Assembly (NCBI GenBank): GCA_964368455.1 | Contig: CAYJAZ010000005.1 | Location: 80,796-144,795 of the forward strand | DNA length: 64,000 bases | Direction: 5' to 3' | DNA from: CAYJAZ01 sp964368455 | GTDB taxonomy: Bacteria > Desulfobacterota > Desulfovibrionia > Desulfovibrionales > Desulfovibrionaceae | Shown: positions 8,550 through 17,881 of the stretch, in pieces | How the letters are laid out: the number at the start of each line of letters is the position of its first letter | Numbering within the stretch: position 1 is the stretch's first letter | The notes under the pieces: generated by a model | What the model saw: the letters and a program-made list of their open reading frames with translations, nothing else | Told to the model about the DNA's origin: nothing | Database searches by the model: none | Made by a program: the position numbers and the translations under genes

Positions 8550-9719
8550 ATGATGAACACTAAGAATATTATGTGGGTAGCTCCTCTTAGCCTACACGAC
8601 ACCTCTTCTGGTGCTGCCATACAGATAAAACTTTTCCTTGAAGAATTAGCAAAAAGAAATTTTTCTTGCACTGTATTTGGTGCTACTACTTTCGAATCAA
8701 TACAAGGTTCGCTAGCATTTACAAGTAAAATTGAAAACTTCAATCAACTCAATAATGTATGGATTAATCTTGAAGAAAATAATGTTTCTTATAAATACCA
8801 TAAAACAAAATCTATTTTAACTGACCAAATGACAAGACAAGAAGAAGTGATTTTCTTGACTGAATTTATTATAGCACTAAACAAAAATAAACCTGATATT
8901 ATATGCCTTTACGGTGCTTTTCCCTTAGAACTTGCAATTATTAATGAAGCAAAGAAAAGAAATATTAAAGTCTGCTTCAATATATTTAATCCAAATTACA
9001 CTTATTTTGACTTTTCATCTGTAGATTTAATATTCACTGATTCTCAAAGCACTGCCTTGCATTATAAAGAAAAATACAATGCTGATCTTACTGTGACTAA
9101 TGTTTTTATCGATCCGAATAAAGTTGTTTTTAATGGCAATATGCAAAGAAAATACATCACCTTTATCAATCCTCTTCCTGCTAAAGGTGTGACATTATTT
9201 ATGCGTTTAGCCCTTATAGCACAAAAAAGACAGCCATCATGGCGTTTTTTAGTAGTTGAAAGTAGAGCAAGATGGACAGAAGTTGAGCAATATTTTAAAT
9301 TGCAAAGCAAGGATTTTTATAATGTTGATAAATTAGCACATTCACCTGATATTCGTGCTGTTTATGCTCTTACAAAAGTTCTTTTATTGCCCTCTTTGTG
9401 GCATGAAAGCTATGGCAGAGTCGCTACAGAAGCAAATTTAAATGGCATTCCAGTGCTTGCTTCAAATTCTGGCGGCATTAAAGAAGCTCTTAATAATGGT
9501 GGAACATGCCTTGAAGTTCCACAAAAATGCTTAGAAGATTTTAGCTATATTCCAAACGATGAAGAGATGGAAGAATGGTTTAGCACTCTTGAAAAAATAA
9601 TGGATGATGCAAATTACGAAAATTATTGTATAGAAGCAAAAAAATCCAGCGAAGCATTCAATCTACAAAAAAATATAGACAAAGCAGAACAAGCTCTTCT
9701 TGCTCTTTTTGAAGAATAA
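8550..9719 (+). CDS. GT-B fold glycosyltransferase, family 4-like
   Basis: A 389-residue cytosolic protein. The N-terminal half is a divergent acceptor-binding domain; the C-terminal half has the donor-binding signature of GT4 enzymes, with the EX7E motif in HESYGRVATE (near residue 285) followed by GIPVLASNSGG. An AGGA Shine-Dalgarno lies 8 bases before the first of two consecutive ATGs. The donor and acceptor sugars cannot be read from sequence. No capsule or LPS cluster surrounds it; tyrA follows after 31 bp on the same strand, so the two may be co-transcribed without an obvious shared pathway. Confidence 0.85.
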   Translation: MMNTKNIMWVAPLSLHDTSSGAAIQIKLFLEELAKRNFSCTVFGATTFESIQGSLAFTSKIENFNQLNNVWINLEENNVSYKYHKTKSILTDQMTRQEEVIFLTEFIIALNKNKPDIICLYGAFPLELAIINEAKKRNIKVCFNIFNPNYTYFDFSSVDLIFTDSQSTALHYKEKYNADLTVTNVFIDPNKVVFNGNMQRKYITFINPLPAKGVTLFMRLALIAQKRQPSWRFLVVESRARWTEVEQYFKLQSKDFYNVDKLAHSPDIRAVYALTKVLLLPSLWHESYGRVATEANLNGIPVLASNSGGIKEALNNGGTCLEVPQKCLEDFSYIPNDEEMEEWFSTLEKIMDDANYENYCIEAKKSSEAFNLQKNIDKAEQALLALFEE

Positions 9720-9750
9720 AAAATTAAATAGAATTTGTTAAGGTGAAAAA

Positions 9751-10626
9751 ATGTCAGAATTATTTCAAGCAAATAACACAAAAACAATCACAATAGTCGG
9801 TTTAGGTTTACTTGGTGGCTCTTATGCTATGGGATTAAAAAAAGCTGGAAACACAGTATATGGAATTGATATCAATGAAAATAGCATTAAATTTGCCCTT
9901 GAAAATAACTATGTAGACGAAGCTGCAAGCAAGGATTTTAAAAAATTCTTAAATACTTGCGATATCCTTGTATTATGTCTCTATCCAAATAGCATGCTCT
10001 CCTGGTTAAAAGAACATGTTGCTGACATCAATCCCAAAGCCCTCATTACAGATGTTTGTGGAGTTAAAAGCACTTTTATTTATGAAGCTCAAGAAATTTT
10101 GAAACCCTATGGTATTGAATTTTTTGCTTCGCATCCAATGCGTGGAAAGGAAGTTATAGGAATAGAAAATGCCGATTGTGCTATGTTCAAAGACGCCAAT
10201 CTTATTTTATGCCCAACTAAAGAGAACACAATCCAAGGCGAACAAACAGTTATAGCATTAGGCAAAAGCTTATCTTTTTCTATTTTCCCAATACTTTCAC
10301 CAGAAAAACACGATGAAATGATTGCCTTTTTAAGCCAACTTTCACACGTTATTGCTGTGAGCCTCATGACAAGTAAAAACACAGACAATCTTGTGCAATA
10401 TTCAGGCGATAGTTTTAGAGACTTAACACGAATTGCTAATATAGACGAACACTTATGGACAGAACTCTTTATAGCAAATAAAGATTTACTTTGTGCTGAA
10501 ATCGATCTTTTTGTCAATACTCTCAATAGATTTAAAGAGCATATCAAGAATGAAGAAAAAGAAGAAATGAAAGATATTTTCAGGCTTTCAACAAAGAATA
10601 GACTAGCTTTTAATAAAAAATCATAA
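9751..10626 (+). CDS. tyrA: prephenate dehydrogenase
   Basis: A 291-residue NAD(P)-dependent enzyme of tyrosine synthesis that converts prephenate to 4-hydroxyphenylpyruvate. The Rossmann motif GLGLLGGSY is at residues ~17-25 and the substrate-site SHPMRG motif is near residue 128. The helical dimerisation domain follows to the end. There is no chorismate mutase domain and no ACT domain, so it is the short monofunctional form. An AAGGTGA ribosome site precedes the ATG. A related family, arogenate dehydrogenase, is indistinguishable without assay. Confidence 0.87.
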   Translation: MSELFQANNTKTITIVGLGLLGGSYAMGLKKAGNTVYGIDINENSIKFALENNYVDEAASKDFKKFLNTCDILVLCLYPNSMLSWLKEHVADINPKALITDVCGVKSTFIYEAQEILKPYGIEFFASHPMRGKEVIGIENADCAMFKDANLILCPTKENTIQGEQTVIALGKSLSFSIFPILSPEKHDEMIAFLSQLSHVIAVSLMTSKNTDNLVQYSGDSFRDLTRIANIDEHLWTELFIANKDLLCAEIDLFVNTLNRFKEHIKNEEKEEMKDIFRLSTKNRLAFNKKS

Positions 10627-10832
10627 TTTCTAAATTTCTCCTCAACAAAATTTTTTGTGAAAATCTATATAAAAAATACTAAAAATATCATTACCTTGAC
10701 AAAGAAACAAAGAAATGTTATTAGATATAATAATGCTTAGAAAAGCAAATTTTATTGCATAGGGAAAGTGCAAACAGGTTTTAAGTGGTTTGAAAAGTTT
10801 ATATTGTGTTAACAGTATTAAGGGGAAACTTC

Positions 10833-11486
10833 ATGAAAAACTGGCTGAAATTGTTTTTATTTGTCTTTATTGTTGCTCTTTTAGTTTATTTAGCACGAGT
10901 CTATAAACTTGAAGAGAGTATAGCTGGCGTCAAAACTTGGGTTGAAGCACAAGGTGTTATAGCACCACTCATCTATATAGCTATATATATTCTTGCAACT
11001 GTACTTGCCGTTCCTGCAGCTGCACTTACGCTTATGGCAGCACCAATTTTTGGTGTTTTTTTTGGAGTTCTCTACGTCTTTATTGGTGCGAATATTGGAG
11101 CTTCTTTGTGTTTTCTTATTTCAAAATATTTTGCAAGAAACACTATCAAGGGCATTTTGGATAAAAATGAAAAATTCAAAAAACTAGAAGATCTTACAGA
11201 AAAAAATGGCTATATTATAGTTGCTATTACAAGACTTGTTCCTCTCTTTCCATTCAATCTATTAAATTATGGATTTGGCCTTACAAATATTCCTTTCAAG
11301 GTTTATTTTATTTGGACAGCACTTTGCATTCTGCCTGGCACTATTCTTTATGTTGCTGGCGTTGGTGCATTGACTTATGCCATTGAACACGGAGAAGTTC
11401 CTTGGTCATTAGTCGCTATTGCAGTAAGTATTCTTGCTATTATTACCTTTGTTGTGAAAAAGGCAAAATCAAGATTAAAAGAATAA
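10833..11486 (+). CDS. TVP38/TMEM64-family inner-membrane protein (YdjX/YdjZ-like)
   Basis: A 217-residue polytopic membrane protein of the DedA-related TVP38/TMEM64 (SNARE-associated) superfamily. I chose the ATG at 10833 because an AGGGGA Shine-Dalgarno precedes it by six bases; an in-frame GTG at 10806 is less likely. The family core is visible: the GVFFGVLYVFIGANIGASLC segment and the RLVPLFPFNLLNYGFG re-entrant-type motif near residue 145. Family members are implicated in moving small or lipid-linked substrates, but no activity is established for this one. It opens a tight operon with redox proteins and a rhodanese, echoing the E. coli ydjXYZ-ynj locus. Confidence 0.85.
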   Translation: MKNWLKLFLFVFIVALLVYLARVYKLEESIAGVKTWVEAQGVIAPLIYIAIYILATVLAVPAAALTLMAAPIFGVFFGVLYVFIGANIGASLCFLISKYFARNTIKGILDKNEKFKKLEDLTEKNGYIIVAITRLVPLFPFNLLNYGFGLTNIPFKVYFIWTALCILPGTILYVAGVGALTYAIEHGEVPWSLVAIAVSILAIITFVVKKAKSRLKE

Positions 11487-11529
11487 TCAATCATTTCACT
11501 ATACTAATCATAAAATACGGGGTAAATTT

Positions 11530-13374
11530 ATGAGTGTACATTTCAGTGAAAAGATCATAGAAAAAGCACAAACAATTGCGAATGAATGCCAAGGACACAA
11601 CAAAGCTTTTTGCACTAGCCGTTGTCCTATGCATACAGATGTGCTTGGATATATTGATCTTATTAAAGAAGACAAAGTAGAAGATGCCATTAAGCTGATC
11701 AGAGAAAAACTCTTTCTTCCAGCTTCTCTTGGCCGCATTTGTGCTCATCCTTGTGAAGCTGAGTGCAGAAGTAATAAAGAATTTAGTGAACCATTAGCTA
11801 TTGCCGCATTAAAAAGATATGCTGCTGATAATGCTGACAATGAATCCCTTTGGGATATGTCAAAAAAAGAAGAAACAGGTAAGAAAATAGCTGTCATCGG
11901 TGCTGGACCAGCTGGAGCCCAAGCCGCACTTGACTTGATTAGAGAGGGACATGCTGTCACTGTGTATGAAGCCTTACCTTATCTTGGTGGTATGATGCGT
12001 GTTGGCATTCCTGCTTACAGGCTTCCGAGAAATATTATTGATTATGAATACAGCTATTTAGAAAAATTAGGCGTGAAATTTGTCATGAATACAAAGATAG
12101 GCAAGGATCTTGCTTTTGAAAAAATTCGTGAAGAAAATGACGCTCTTATTGTGGCTATTGGCGCCCATAAAGGCAGTGTTATTCCAAGTAAAGGTGGCGA
12201 TTGTGAAAATATCACAAATGCTGTTGACTTCTTGAAAAAAGCTTCACTTGAAGGAAAAACTGATCTGCCTTGTAAAAAAGTTATCGTCATTGGTGGTGGC
12301 GACGTTGCAATGGACTGTGCAAGAACAGCTTTAAGGCTTGGAGCTGAAAAAGTGAGCCTTTTATCACTTGAAAGTCTTAACATTCTTCCTGCTTCTAAGC
12401 ATGAGCAAGAAGGAGCTCTTGAAGAAAATGTTCAATTTTTGTGCGGCTATGGCGATGTTGAATTTTTCTCACAAGAAGTTAATGGAAGAAAAATTCTTTC
12501 TTCTGCTCTTTTTAAAGAATGTCTGTCTATTTTTGATGAAAATAATGCTTTCAATCCAAAATACGGCGACAATAGCATTTCCATTGATTGCGATACTGTT
12601 ATTTTTGCTACCGGCCAACTCACTGAAAACATTGAAGGCTGCACAATAGAACAAGCAAGAAATGGCAGATTCACTAAAGATGCACTCACAAATGCAACAG
12701 TTTTAGAAGATGTCTTTGTTGCAGGCGATTGTGCTGGAACTGTTATTGTTGTTGAAGCTATGGCTTCTGGCAGAAAGGCAGCAAGATCTGTCATGCGATA
12801 TTTAGACGGCAAAGCTCTTGATTTTGAAAGAAATTTTTCAGAAGAAGTAGGCAATATTTCAAAATTAAACATACCTCTACCAGAAAATATCACAAAGCAA
12901 TCTAGAAAGCATACTAAAATGGTAGATGCTCTTGAAAGAGTGAAGAATTTTGACGAATGCGATCTAGGTTTTAGCAAGGAAGAAGCTATTCTAGAGGCTT
13001 CACGCTGTTTAAAATGTGAATGTAAAAAATGCATGATTGAATGTATTATGCTCAATGATTTCACTCAATATCCTGGTGAATTATTTAGTAATTTCATGCA
13101 AGACAAGCAATTAGATCCAAAGATCGCCTATTCTTGTAATATGTGTGATCAATGCACACTTGTTTGTCCTGAAGATTACAAATTTTCAGATCTTTTTGGC
13201 CTTATGCGAAAAGATTTCATCAAGGCAAATAATGGCAATTCGCCAATGAAGGGACATAAAGCCATCAATATACATCAATTCTTAGGATTTTCTTCTTTCT
13301 TCACCACTAAATTCAAAGGTAAGAAAAGCAATACACAAGAAAATAAATTAGGAGGAGGACAAAATCATGGGTAG
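11530..13374 (+). CDS. GltD-like FAD/NAD(P) oxidoreductase with C-terminal HdrC-like Fe-S domain
   Basis: A 614-residue cytosolic flavoprotein. Domains in order: an N-terminal glutamate-synthase-small-subunit type Cys-rich region (CTSRCPMH, then CAHPCEAEC); an FAD Rossmann motif GAGPAG near residue 125; an NAD(P) motif GGGDVAMD near residue 258; and a C-terminal stretch with two Cys clusters (CLKCECKKCMIEC and CNMCDQCTLVCP), as in HdrC-type ferredoxin modules. The fused C-terminus is not part of normal GltD and suggests electrons pass on to the overlapping HdrB-like neighbour (8-bp overlap). The electron donor is probably NAD(P)H; the final acceptor is unknown and may be a disulfide or sulfur species, given the rhodanese downstream. 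Confidence 0.88.
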   Translation: MSVHFSEKIIEKAQTIANECQGHNKAFCTSRCPMHTDVLGYIDLIKEDKVEDAIKLIREKLFLPASLGRICAHPCEAECRSNKEFSEPLAIAALKRYAADNADNESLWDMSKKEETGKKIAVIGAGPAGAQAALDLIREGHAVTVYEALPYLGGMMRVGIPAYRLPRNIIDYEYSYLEKLGVKFVMNTKIGKDLAFEKIREENDALIVAIGAHKGSVIPSKGGDCENITNAVDFLKKASLEGKTDLPCKKVIVIGGGDVAMDCARTALRLGAEKVSLLSLESLNILPASKHEQEGALEENVQFLCGYGDVEFFSQEVNGRKILSSALFKECLSIFDENNAFNPKYGDNSISIDCDTVIFATGQLTENIEGCTIEQARNGRFTKDALTNATVLEDVFVAGDCAGTVIVVEAMASGRKAARSVMRYLDGKALDFERNFSEEVGNISKLNIPLPENITKQSRKHTKMVDALERVKNFDECDLGFSKEEAILEASRCLKCECKKCMIECIMLNDFTQYPGELFSNFMQDKQLDPKIAYSCNMCDQCTLVCPEDYKFSDLFGLMRKDFIKANNGNSPMKGHKAINIHQFLGFSSFFTTKFKGKKSNTQENKLGGGQNHG

Positions 13375-14128
13375 AAAAGCATTTATTGCAGGTTGTGCGC
13401 TCTCCTCTTATAATCCGGACTTAGTCATTCAAACAGTAGAACATTTAAAAAATGTTTTTCCAGATCTTTCTGTTATACAAAAATGTTGCGGCAAGCCAAC
13501 AAAAGCTTTGGGACAAGAAGATGCCTTTCATGAAAGATTTCAAGGACTTTTGAACGATTTAAAAGAATGCGAAATAGATGAAGTTGTTGTTGGCTGTCAA
13601 AGTTGTTATAAGGTTATGGAATTAGACAAGAATTTAAAAGTCACTTCCCTTTGGGCTCTTCTGCCTGAAATAGGCCTTCCTCCAGCATTAGTAAATAAAG
13701 CAAAGGATTCCGAAGTTGTTTTTTCCATACACGATTCTTGCTCTATCAGACCTTATTCACAAATCCATAATGGCATTCGCTGGATAGTTAAAGAATTGGG
13801 CTATAAAGCAGTTGAACCTGAAAAAACTAAAGAGACAACAAGATGTTGTGGTTTTGGCGGTATGGTTGTACCTGCAAATCCAGAAGTCGCTCTAAAGGTT
13901 ATGAAAAGAAGGGTTTCTGATTTCCCAACACAAGAGGTAGTCACTTATTGTGCAGCTTGTAGGCAATCAATGCTCATGGGCGGAGCAAAGGCGTGGCATA
14001 TATTAGATTTGATCTTTGGCGATGTTGTTCATCCAAATGATGCACCCCCTGAAGACACTCTTTCAAAACCTGTCACCGCATGGGTAAACAGATTTAAAAC
14101 CAAAAGAAGAATTCAAAGTTTACATTAA
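13367..14128 (+). CDS. HdrB-like (CCG domain) Fe-S protein
   Basis: A 253-residue protein with two complete CCG modules. The first uses C10, C40-C41 and C77-x2-C80; the second uses C125, C160-C161 and C195-x2-C198. This is the spacing that binds noncubane [4Fe-4S] clusters for disulfide chemistry in heterodisulfide reductase subunit B. No signal peptide is seen, so it is cytosolic. It overlaps the preceding flavoprotein by 8 bp (start ATG inside the end of that gene, after AGGAGGA), which implies translational coupling and a complex. Similar domains occur in GlpC and LutA; the fused HdrC-like domain next door makes the Hdr-type reading preferable. Confidence 0.87.
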   Translation: MGRKAFIAGCALSSYNPDLVIQTVEHLKNVFPDLSVIQKCCGKPTKALGQEDAFHERFQGLLNDLKECEIDEVVVGCQSCYKVMELDKNLKVTSLWALLPEIGLPPALVNKAKDSEVVFSIHDSCSIRPYSQIHNGIRWIVKELGYKAVEPEKTKETTRCCGFGGMVVPANPEVALKVMKRRVSDFPTQEVVTYCAACRQSMLMGGAKAWHILDLIFGDVVHPNDAPPEDTLSKPVTAWVNRFKTKRRIQSLH

Positions 14129-14158
14129 TTTTATGATTAACCATATAAAGGAGTTTTT

Positions 14159-15184
14159 ATGAAGAAAATTATAGGCATTTTTACATTGATTTCAACACTT
14201 TTTGGCATTGATCTTGCTTCTGGCCCACAGGCTTTTGCTGGTCAAGATATTGGTAATTTTATCTCAGCACAAGAGCTTAAAGCAAAGATTGATAAAAAAG
14301 ATCCAGATCTTATTCTTATAGGTGTTCTTCACAATAAAAAGAGATACATACCAGGAAATAATGCAGGTAGACCTATCGATGGTTCTTACACAGTATGGCG
14401 TCCTGACTATAGTGGCAAAGACTCAAGTGAAGCCATCGCACCTGCTGTAACAGGCTTTAGAAAGTCAAAAGAATACATGGAAACACTTTTATCAAAAGCT
14501 GGTGCTACAAAAGATTCTGAAATCGTTGTTTACAGTGCAGATGCTATGCACGATGCCGCAAGAGTTTATTGGCAAATAAAACTTTTAGGGCATGATGATG
14601 TAAAAATGCTTGATGGCGGTGTAAATGCATGGCGTAAAGCTGGCTTTACAGATGGCAGCTCTAAAGATCTTGTTGATGAAAAAGTAAAAACTAATTATAA
14701 AGCAGAGTCTTATGACGTTGATGAAAGCAATGTTAACGTAGAACAAGTTTTAGCCGCTTTAGACAATCCAGATGAATGGGTTGTTATTGATACACGTTCA
14801 GTTGGCGAACAAAATGGCGAAAAAACTGGTTCTTCTGGCGGTGCATACGGAACAGGCGGCCTCAAAGGCTCATTAAATATCGAATGGAAAAATGCGTTAA
14901 ATAAAGATCACACTCTCAAAACAAAAGCAGAGCTCAAAGAACTTTATAAAGACATCAAAGGAAGAAAAGTTATAACTTTCTGCCAATCTGGTGTCCGTTC
15001 TGCACATACTCAAGCTGTTTTAGAAGAAGTTCTTGATATGGATGATGTGTACAACTACGACGGTTCTTGGATTGAGCTTACCTACATAGCTTCAGAAGCA
15101 AGCAATAATGTTGTTGATAAGAAATTAAAAGAAGAAGTTAAAAAACATCTCAGCAATTGGAAAGATAATGGTAAGCCAATCTAA
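14159..15184 (+). CDS. periplasmic tandem-domain rhodanese (YnjE-like sulfurtransferase)
   Basis: A 341-residue exported protein. The signal peptide ends near AFA|GQ (about residue 28). Two rhodanese folds follow. The first (about 40-170) has lost the catalytic Cys: its loop reads SADAMHDAAR. The second (about 190-325) has the active loop CQSGVRSA near residue 280. This inactive-then-active arrangement is normal for thiosulfate sulfurtransferases and 3-mercaptopyruvate sulfurtransferases. E. coli YnjE is a related, longer protein encoded beside ynjD. Here the rhodanese gene converges on a ynjD-like gene. It closes the TVP38-flavoprotein-HdrB operon (30-bp gap). The sulfur donor is unknown. 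Confidence 0.87.
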   Translation: MKKIIGIFTLISTLFGIDLASGPQAFAGQDIGNFISAQELKAKIDKKDPDLILIGVLHNKKRYIPGNNAGRPIDGSYTVWRPDYSGKDSSEAIAPAVTGFRKSKEYMETLLSKAGATKDSEIVVYSADAMHDAARVYWQIKLLGHDDVKMLDGGVNAWRKAGFTDGSSKDLVDEKVKTNYKAESYDVDESNVNVEQVLAALDNPDEWVVIDTRSVGEQNGEKTGSSGGAYGTGGLKGSLNIEWKNALNKDHTLKTKAELKELYKDIKGRKVITFCQSGVRSAHTQAVLEEVLDMDDVYNYDGSWIELTYIASEASNNVVDKKLKEEVKKHLSNWKDNGKPI

Positions 15185-15220
15185 TATTTAGATTAAAATT
15201 TTTCAAAACATTAAAATCTT

Positions 15221-15251
15221 AAGCCCTTATGAAAGAATAAGGGCTTTTTCT
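15221..15251 (+). terminator. intrinsic terminator after rhodanese
   Basis: A perfect 10-bp stem AAGCCCTTAT / ATAAGGGCTT with a 6-base loop and a following T run, 37 bp after the stop codon. It lies between two convergent operons. Confidence 0.88.
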
Positions 15252-15272
15252 AAATTAATAGTACCTTTATTT

Positions 15273-16256
15273 TCAATAAATTGAAACTATTTCTATAGCA
15301 ACTTTTTGCCCTATAGAATAATTTTGTTCAAAATAGGTGTCTATTTTTAAATCGCAATCTTTCAACTTTATTCTTGTGGCTTTTGCGTGTGGAAATATTT
15401 TTTCTATACTGTATTTTCCTTCTGAAGAAGCAATTAATTGAATTTTATTTGGCCTTATATAAATACATTCTAATTTATTATATTCATTGTTTAAACATAT
15501 ATCTGAATACAAAGTTTTGAATACATTAGCCTCAAGTTTTCCGCATATTTTATTGTATTCTCCCATAAAAAGGGCTGTTTGCTCTTTTCTTGGAGCATAG
15601 TAGATATGCATAGGATCTTGCTTTTCAATAACCTTACCCTCATGTAAGAAAATCACTTCATCGGCTAACCTCAAACTTTCTTCAATATCGTGCGTGACAA
15701 AGATTAAGGTAAGACAAAGTTCTTTTTGTAATTTTTTTAGAACTTCGCCTAATTCTATACGTAAATTATAGTCAAGACTTGAAAAAGGTTCATCTAATAA
15801 AAGAATTTTTGGAGAAAGCACTAAAGAACGTGCAAGAGCAACTCTTTGTTTTTGTCCGCCTGAAAGCTCGTGAGGCATATTGTGTTTTAAGTCTTCTATA
15901 TGCAGATATTTCATATATTTATCACAAATTTCCTCTCTTTCTTTTTGCGGAATTTTCTGTATTTTTAAACTATAAGACACATTTTCAAACACAGTCATAT
16001 GCGGAAAGAGTAAAGCTTCTTGAAAAATATAGCCTATATTTCTCTTTTGTATTGAAATATCAGTGATATTATTATCATTTAAAAATATTTCGCCTCTGTC
16101 TGGCTTTTCAATGCCTGCGATAGTTTTAAGCAAGGTCGACTTACCACTACCAGAAGCACCTAATATCACATAAAATTTATTTTGAATAAGAGTTAAATCT
16201 ATCTTCTCCAAAACTTGTTTTTCTTTATAGGCTTTACATATATTTATTATTTTCAT
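15273..16256 (-). CDS. ynjD: ABC transporter ATP-binding protein (YnjD-like)
   Basis: A 327-residue cytosolic ATPase of a binding-protein-dependent importer. Walker A is GASGSGKST, the signature is LSGGQKQR, and Walker B is ILLLDEP; the D-loop and switch His (FVTHD) are present. A C-terminal TOBE-like region of about 100 residues follows. I start it at the ATG at 16254-16256, behind an AGGTGA Shine-Dalgarno, rather than the GTG nine bases earlier. It is the last gene of a ynjF-B-C-C-D-like series on the minus strand. The transported substrate is not known for the ynj family; the related FbpC, PotA and ThiQ ATPases cannot be excluded from this protein alone. Confidence 0.88.
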   Translation of the reverse strand: MKIINICKAYKEKQVLEKIDLTLIQNKFYVILGASGSGKSTLLKTIAGIEKPDRGEIFLNDNNITDISIQKRNIGYIFQEALLFPHMTVFENVSYSLKIQKIPQKEREEICDKYMKYLHIEDLKHNMPHELSGGQKQRVALARSLVLSPKILLLDEPFSSLDYNLRIELGEVLKKLQKELCLTLIFVTHDIEESLRLADEVIFLHEGKVIEKQDPMHIYYAPRKEQTALFMGEYNKICGKLEANVFKTLYSDICLNNEYNKLECIYIRPNKIQLIASSEGKYSIEKIFPHAKATRIKLKDCDLKIDTYFEQNYSIGQKVAIEIVSIY

Positions 16257-16265
16257 TCTATTCAC

Positions 16266-17024
16266 CTAATATAATTGACTGTTTTTATTAACAAAAAAAG
16301 AAGAAAGAGAAAAGACAATTAAATTTATCAATAAAAAACAAATACTTATCAAAGAAGTATTTTGCATATCAAAAGAAGCGATAAAGGGATAGTAGATGCC
16401 AGAAAGAGTAACTACAAGGCCACCACCTATAAGAAAAGTCGCAAAATATTCAGACAAAGAAATAAGAAATGTAATACTCATTGAAAGAGCAATTCCTGAA
16501 CTCAAAAGAGGTAAGAGAATTTTTCTCAATGTATAAAAAGAAGAGGCTCCTAATATTTCTGAAATATGCTCATAATCTTTTGAAATACCGCTCCAAAAGG
16601 TTATACCTATATTTATGGCATATGGCAAACACAAAAAAAGTTGTGCTATCAAGACACCAAGAAAGGTATTTGCTAAAGATATTCGTAACATAAGCATGTG
16701 TATTCCAATAAATAAGGAAATTGCTGGAAAAAGTAGAGGCAAAGTGAAGAAAGCTATAAGTAGATTTTTTCCTCTAAAATTCAACCTCACAAGGCCTCGA
16801 GCGATGATAAAGCCAAAGAAAGTAGAAATTAAAGCACATAAAAGGCCGAGACTTATAGTTGCAAATAAAGATTCAATAAAAATCTTCGTATCTAATAATT
16901 CTAAGAAATAATTTATTGAATAATTTCTTGGAATAAGCAATGGAAAAGGATAAGAGACAACTATTGAAAATAACAAAGAAAAAATAAAAGAAAGCGAGAA
17001 AAAAACGAGAGTAATTATTTTCAT
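16266..17024 (-). CDS. ABC transporter permease (YnjC C-terminal half-like)
   Basis: A 252-residue inner-membrane permease with about six hydrophobic segments. Its start overlaps the previous permease stop as ATGA and it ends 9 bp before the chosen ynjD start, so the genes are translationally coupled. The cytoplasmic loop near residue 150 (SEILGASSFYTLRKILLPLL) matches the EAA-type ATPase contact motif. E. coli YnjC is one long fused protein; here the two permease halves are separate genes. Confidence 0.87.
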   Translation of the reverse strand: MKIITLVFFSLSFIFSLLFSIVVSYPFPLLIPRNYSINYFLELLDTKIFIESLFATISLGLLCALISTFFGFIIARGLVRLNFRGKNLLIAFFTLPLLFPAISLFIGIHMLMLRISLANTFLGVLIAQLFLCLPYAINIGITFWSGISKDYEHISEILGASSFYTLRKILLPLLSSGIALSMSITFLISLSEYFATFLIGGGLVVTLSGIYYPFIASFDMQNTSLISICFLLINLIVFSLSSFFVNKNSQLY

Positions 17025-17881
17025 TTCTTACACCTATCTATCGCTTTTGAAAGTATTAATGTTAACAAAGCACCTAGTATAATATTTATAAAAAGCAAGA
17101 GAATATTAAGAGCCATTGCTTTTGGAAAATCTAATAATTCAGGGCTTGTATAGTATTTAAAAATCAATTGAGAAAGACTTTGCTGCTTTACGCTTGTAAG
17201 CAACATCGGCACTTCATAAGAACCTAAATTATAAGAAAATAAAATGAGAGCACTCCAAATAATTGCATGTTTACATAAAGGAATATAAAGACTTGTAATA
17301 GTTTGAAAATGATTTGCTCCTAGGATTGTGCTTATAGTATAATATTCATTTCTAATTTTTTTCATAATGCTCACTAAAAAAAGCATCACAAAGGGAGTTC
17401 CTTTCAGGGTGTAGGCGAAAATAATACCTAAAGCTAAGTTATTATAAAGAATACCAATGGAATTTTCTATGCCAAAGACATGCAAAAAGCGAAACAAAAG
17501 GCCTGTGTCTGAAAACATAAAAAAGACGAGAAAAACAATATATAAATAAGGTAAAATCAAAAAAACTTTCGCTAATTTTTCTAAAAGAAATGAAGTTATC
17601 TTTTCTTTTGTAAAAACAAGGTATTGAGCAAAATAAATCCCAAGAATAAGGCTTAATATTGTTGAAGATAATGCTATGTAAATAGAAAAAAAGAAAGAAG
17701 AAAGAAAATTTTTAGATTTGAATATATCTACATAAAATGACAATGAAAATTCATTAAAATCAAAGGCAGGAATATAGCCCAAACTCTCTATACCAACTAA
17801 AAAAAAGCCTCCGCCTATAAAAAGGCAATAAAAAAAGAGAGGAAAAGCAAAATAGCCTAAAAATTTCAAATAAAAGGGCAT
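17021..17881 (-). CDS. ABC transporter permease (YnjC N-terminal half-like)
   Basis: A 286-residue inner-membrane permease. I start it at the ATG at 17879-17881, which overlaps the substrate-binding-protein stop codon as TAATG; an in-frame TTG 21 bases earlier is less likely. About six hydrophobic segments are seen and the EAA-type loop reads YYTISTILGANHFQTITSLY near residue 190. It is the partner of the downstream permease in one heterodimeric importer. Confidence 0.87.
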   Translation of the reverse strand: MPFYLKFLGYFAFPLFFYCLFIGGGFFLVGIESLGYIPAFDFNEFSLSFYVDIFKSKNFLSSFFFSIYIALSSTILSLILGIYFAQYLVFTKEKITSFLLEKLAKVFLILPYLYIVFLVFFMFSDTGLLFRFLHVFGIENSIGILYNNLALGIIFAYTLKGTPFVMLFLVSIMKKIRNEYYTISTILGANHFQTITSLYIPLCKHAIIWSALILFSYNLGSYEVPMLLTSVKQQSLSQLIFKYYTSPELLDFPKAMALNILLLFINIILGALLTLILSKAIDRCKK

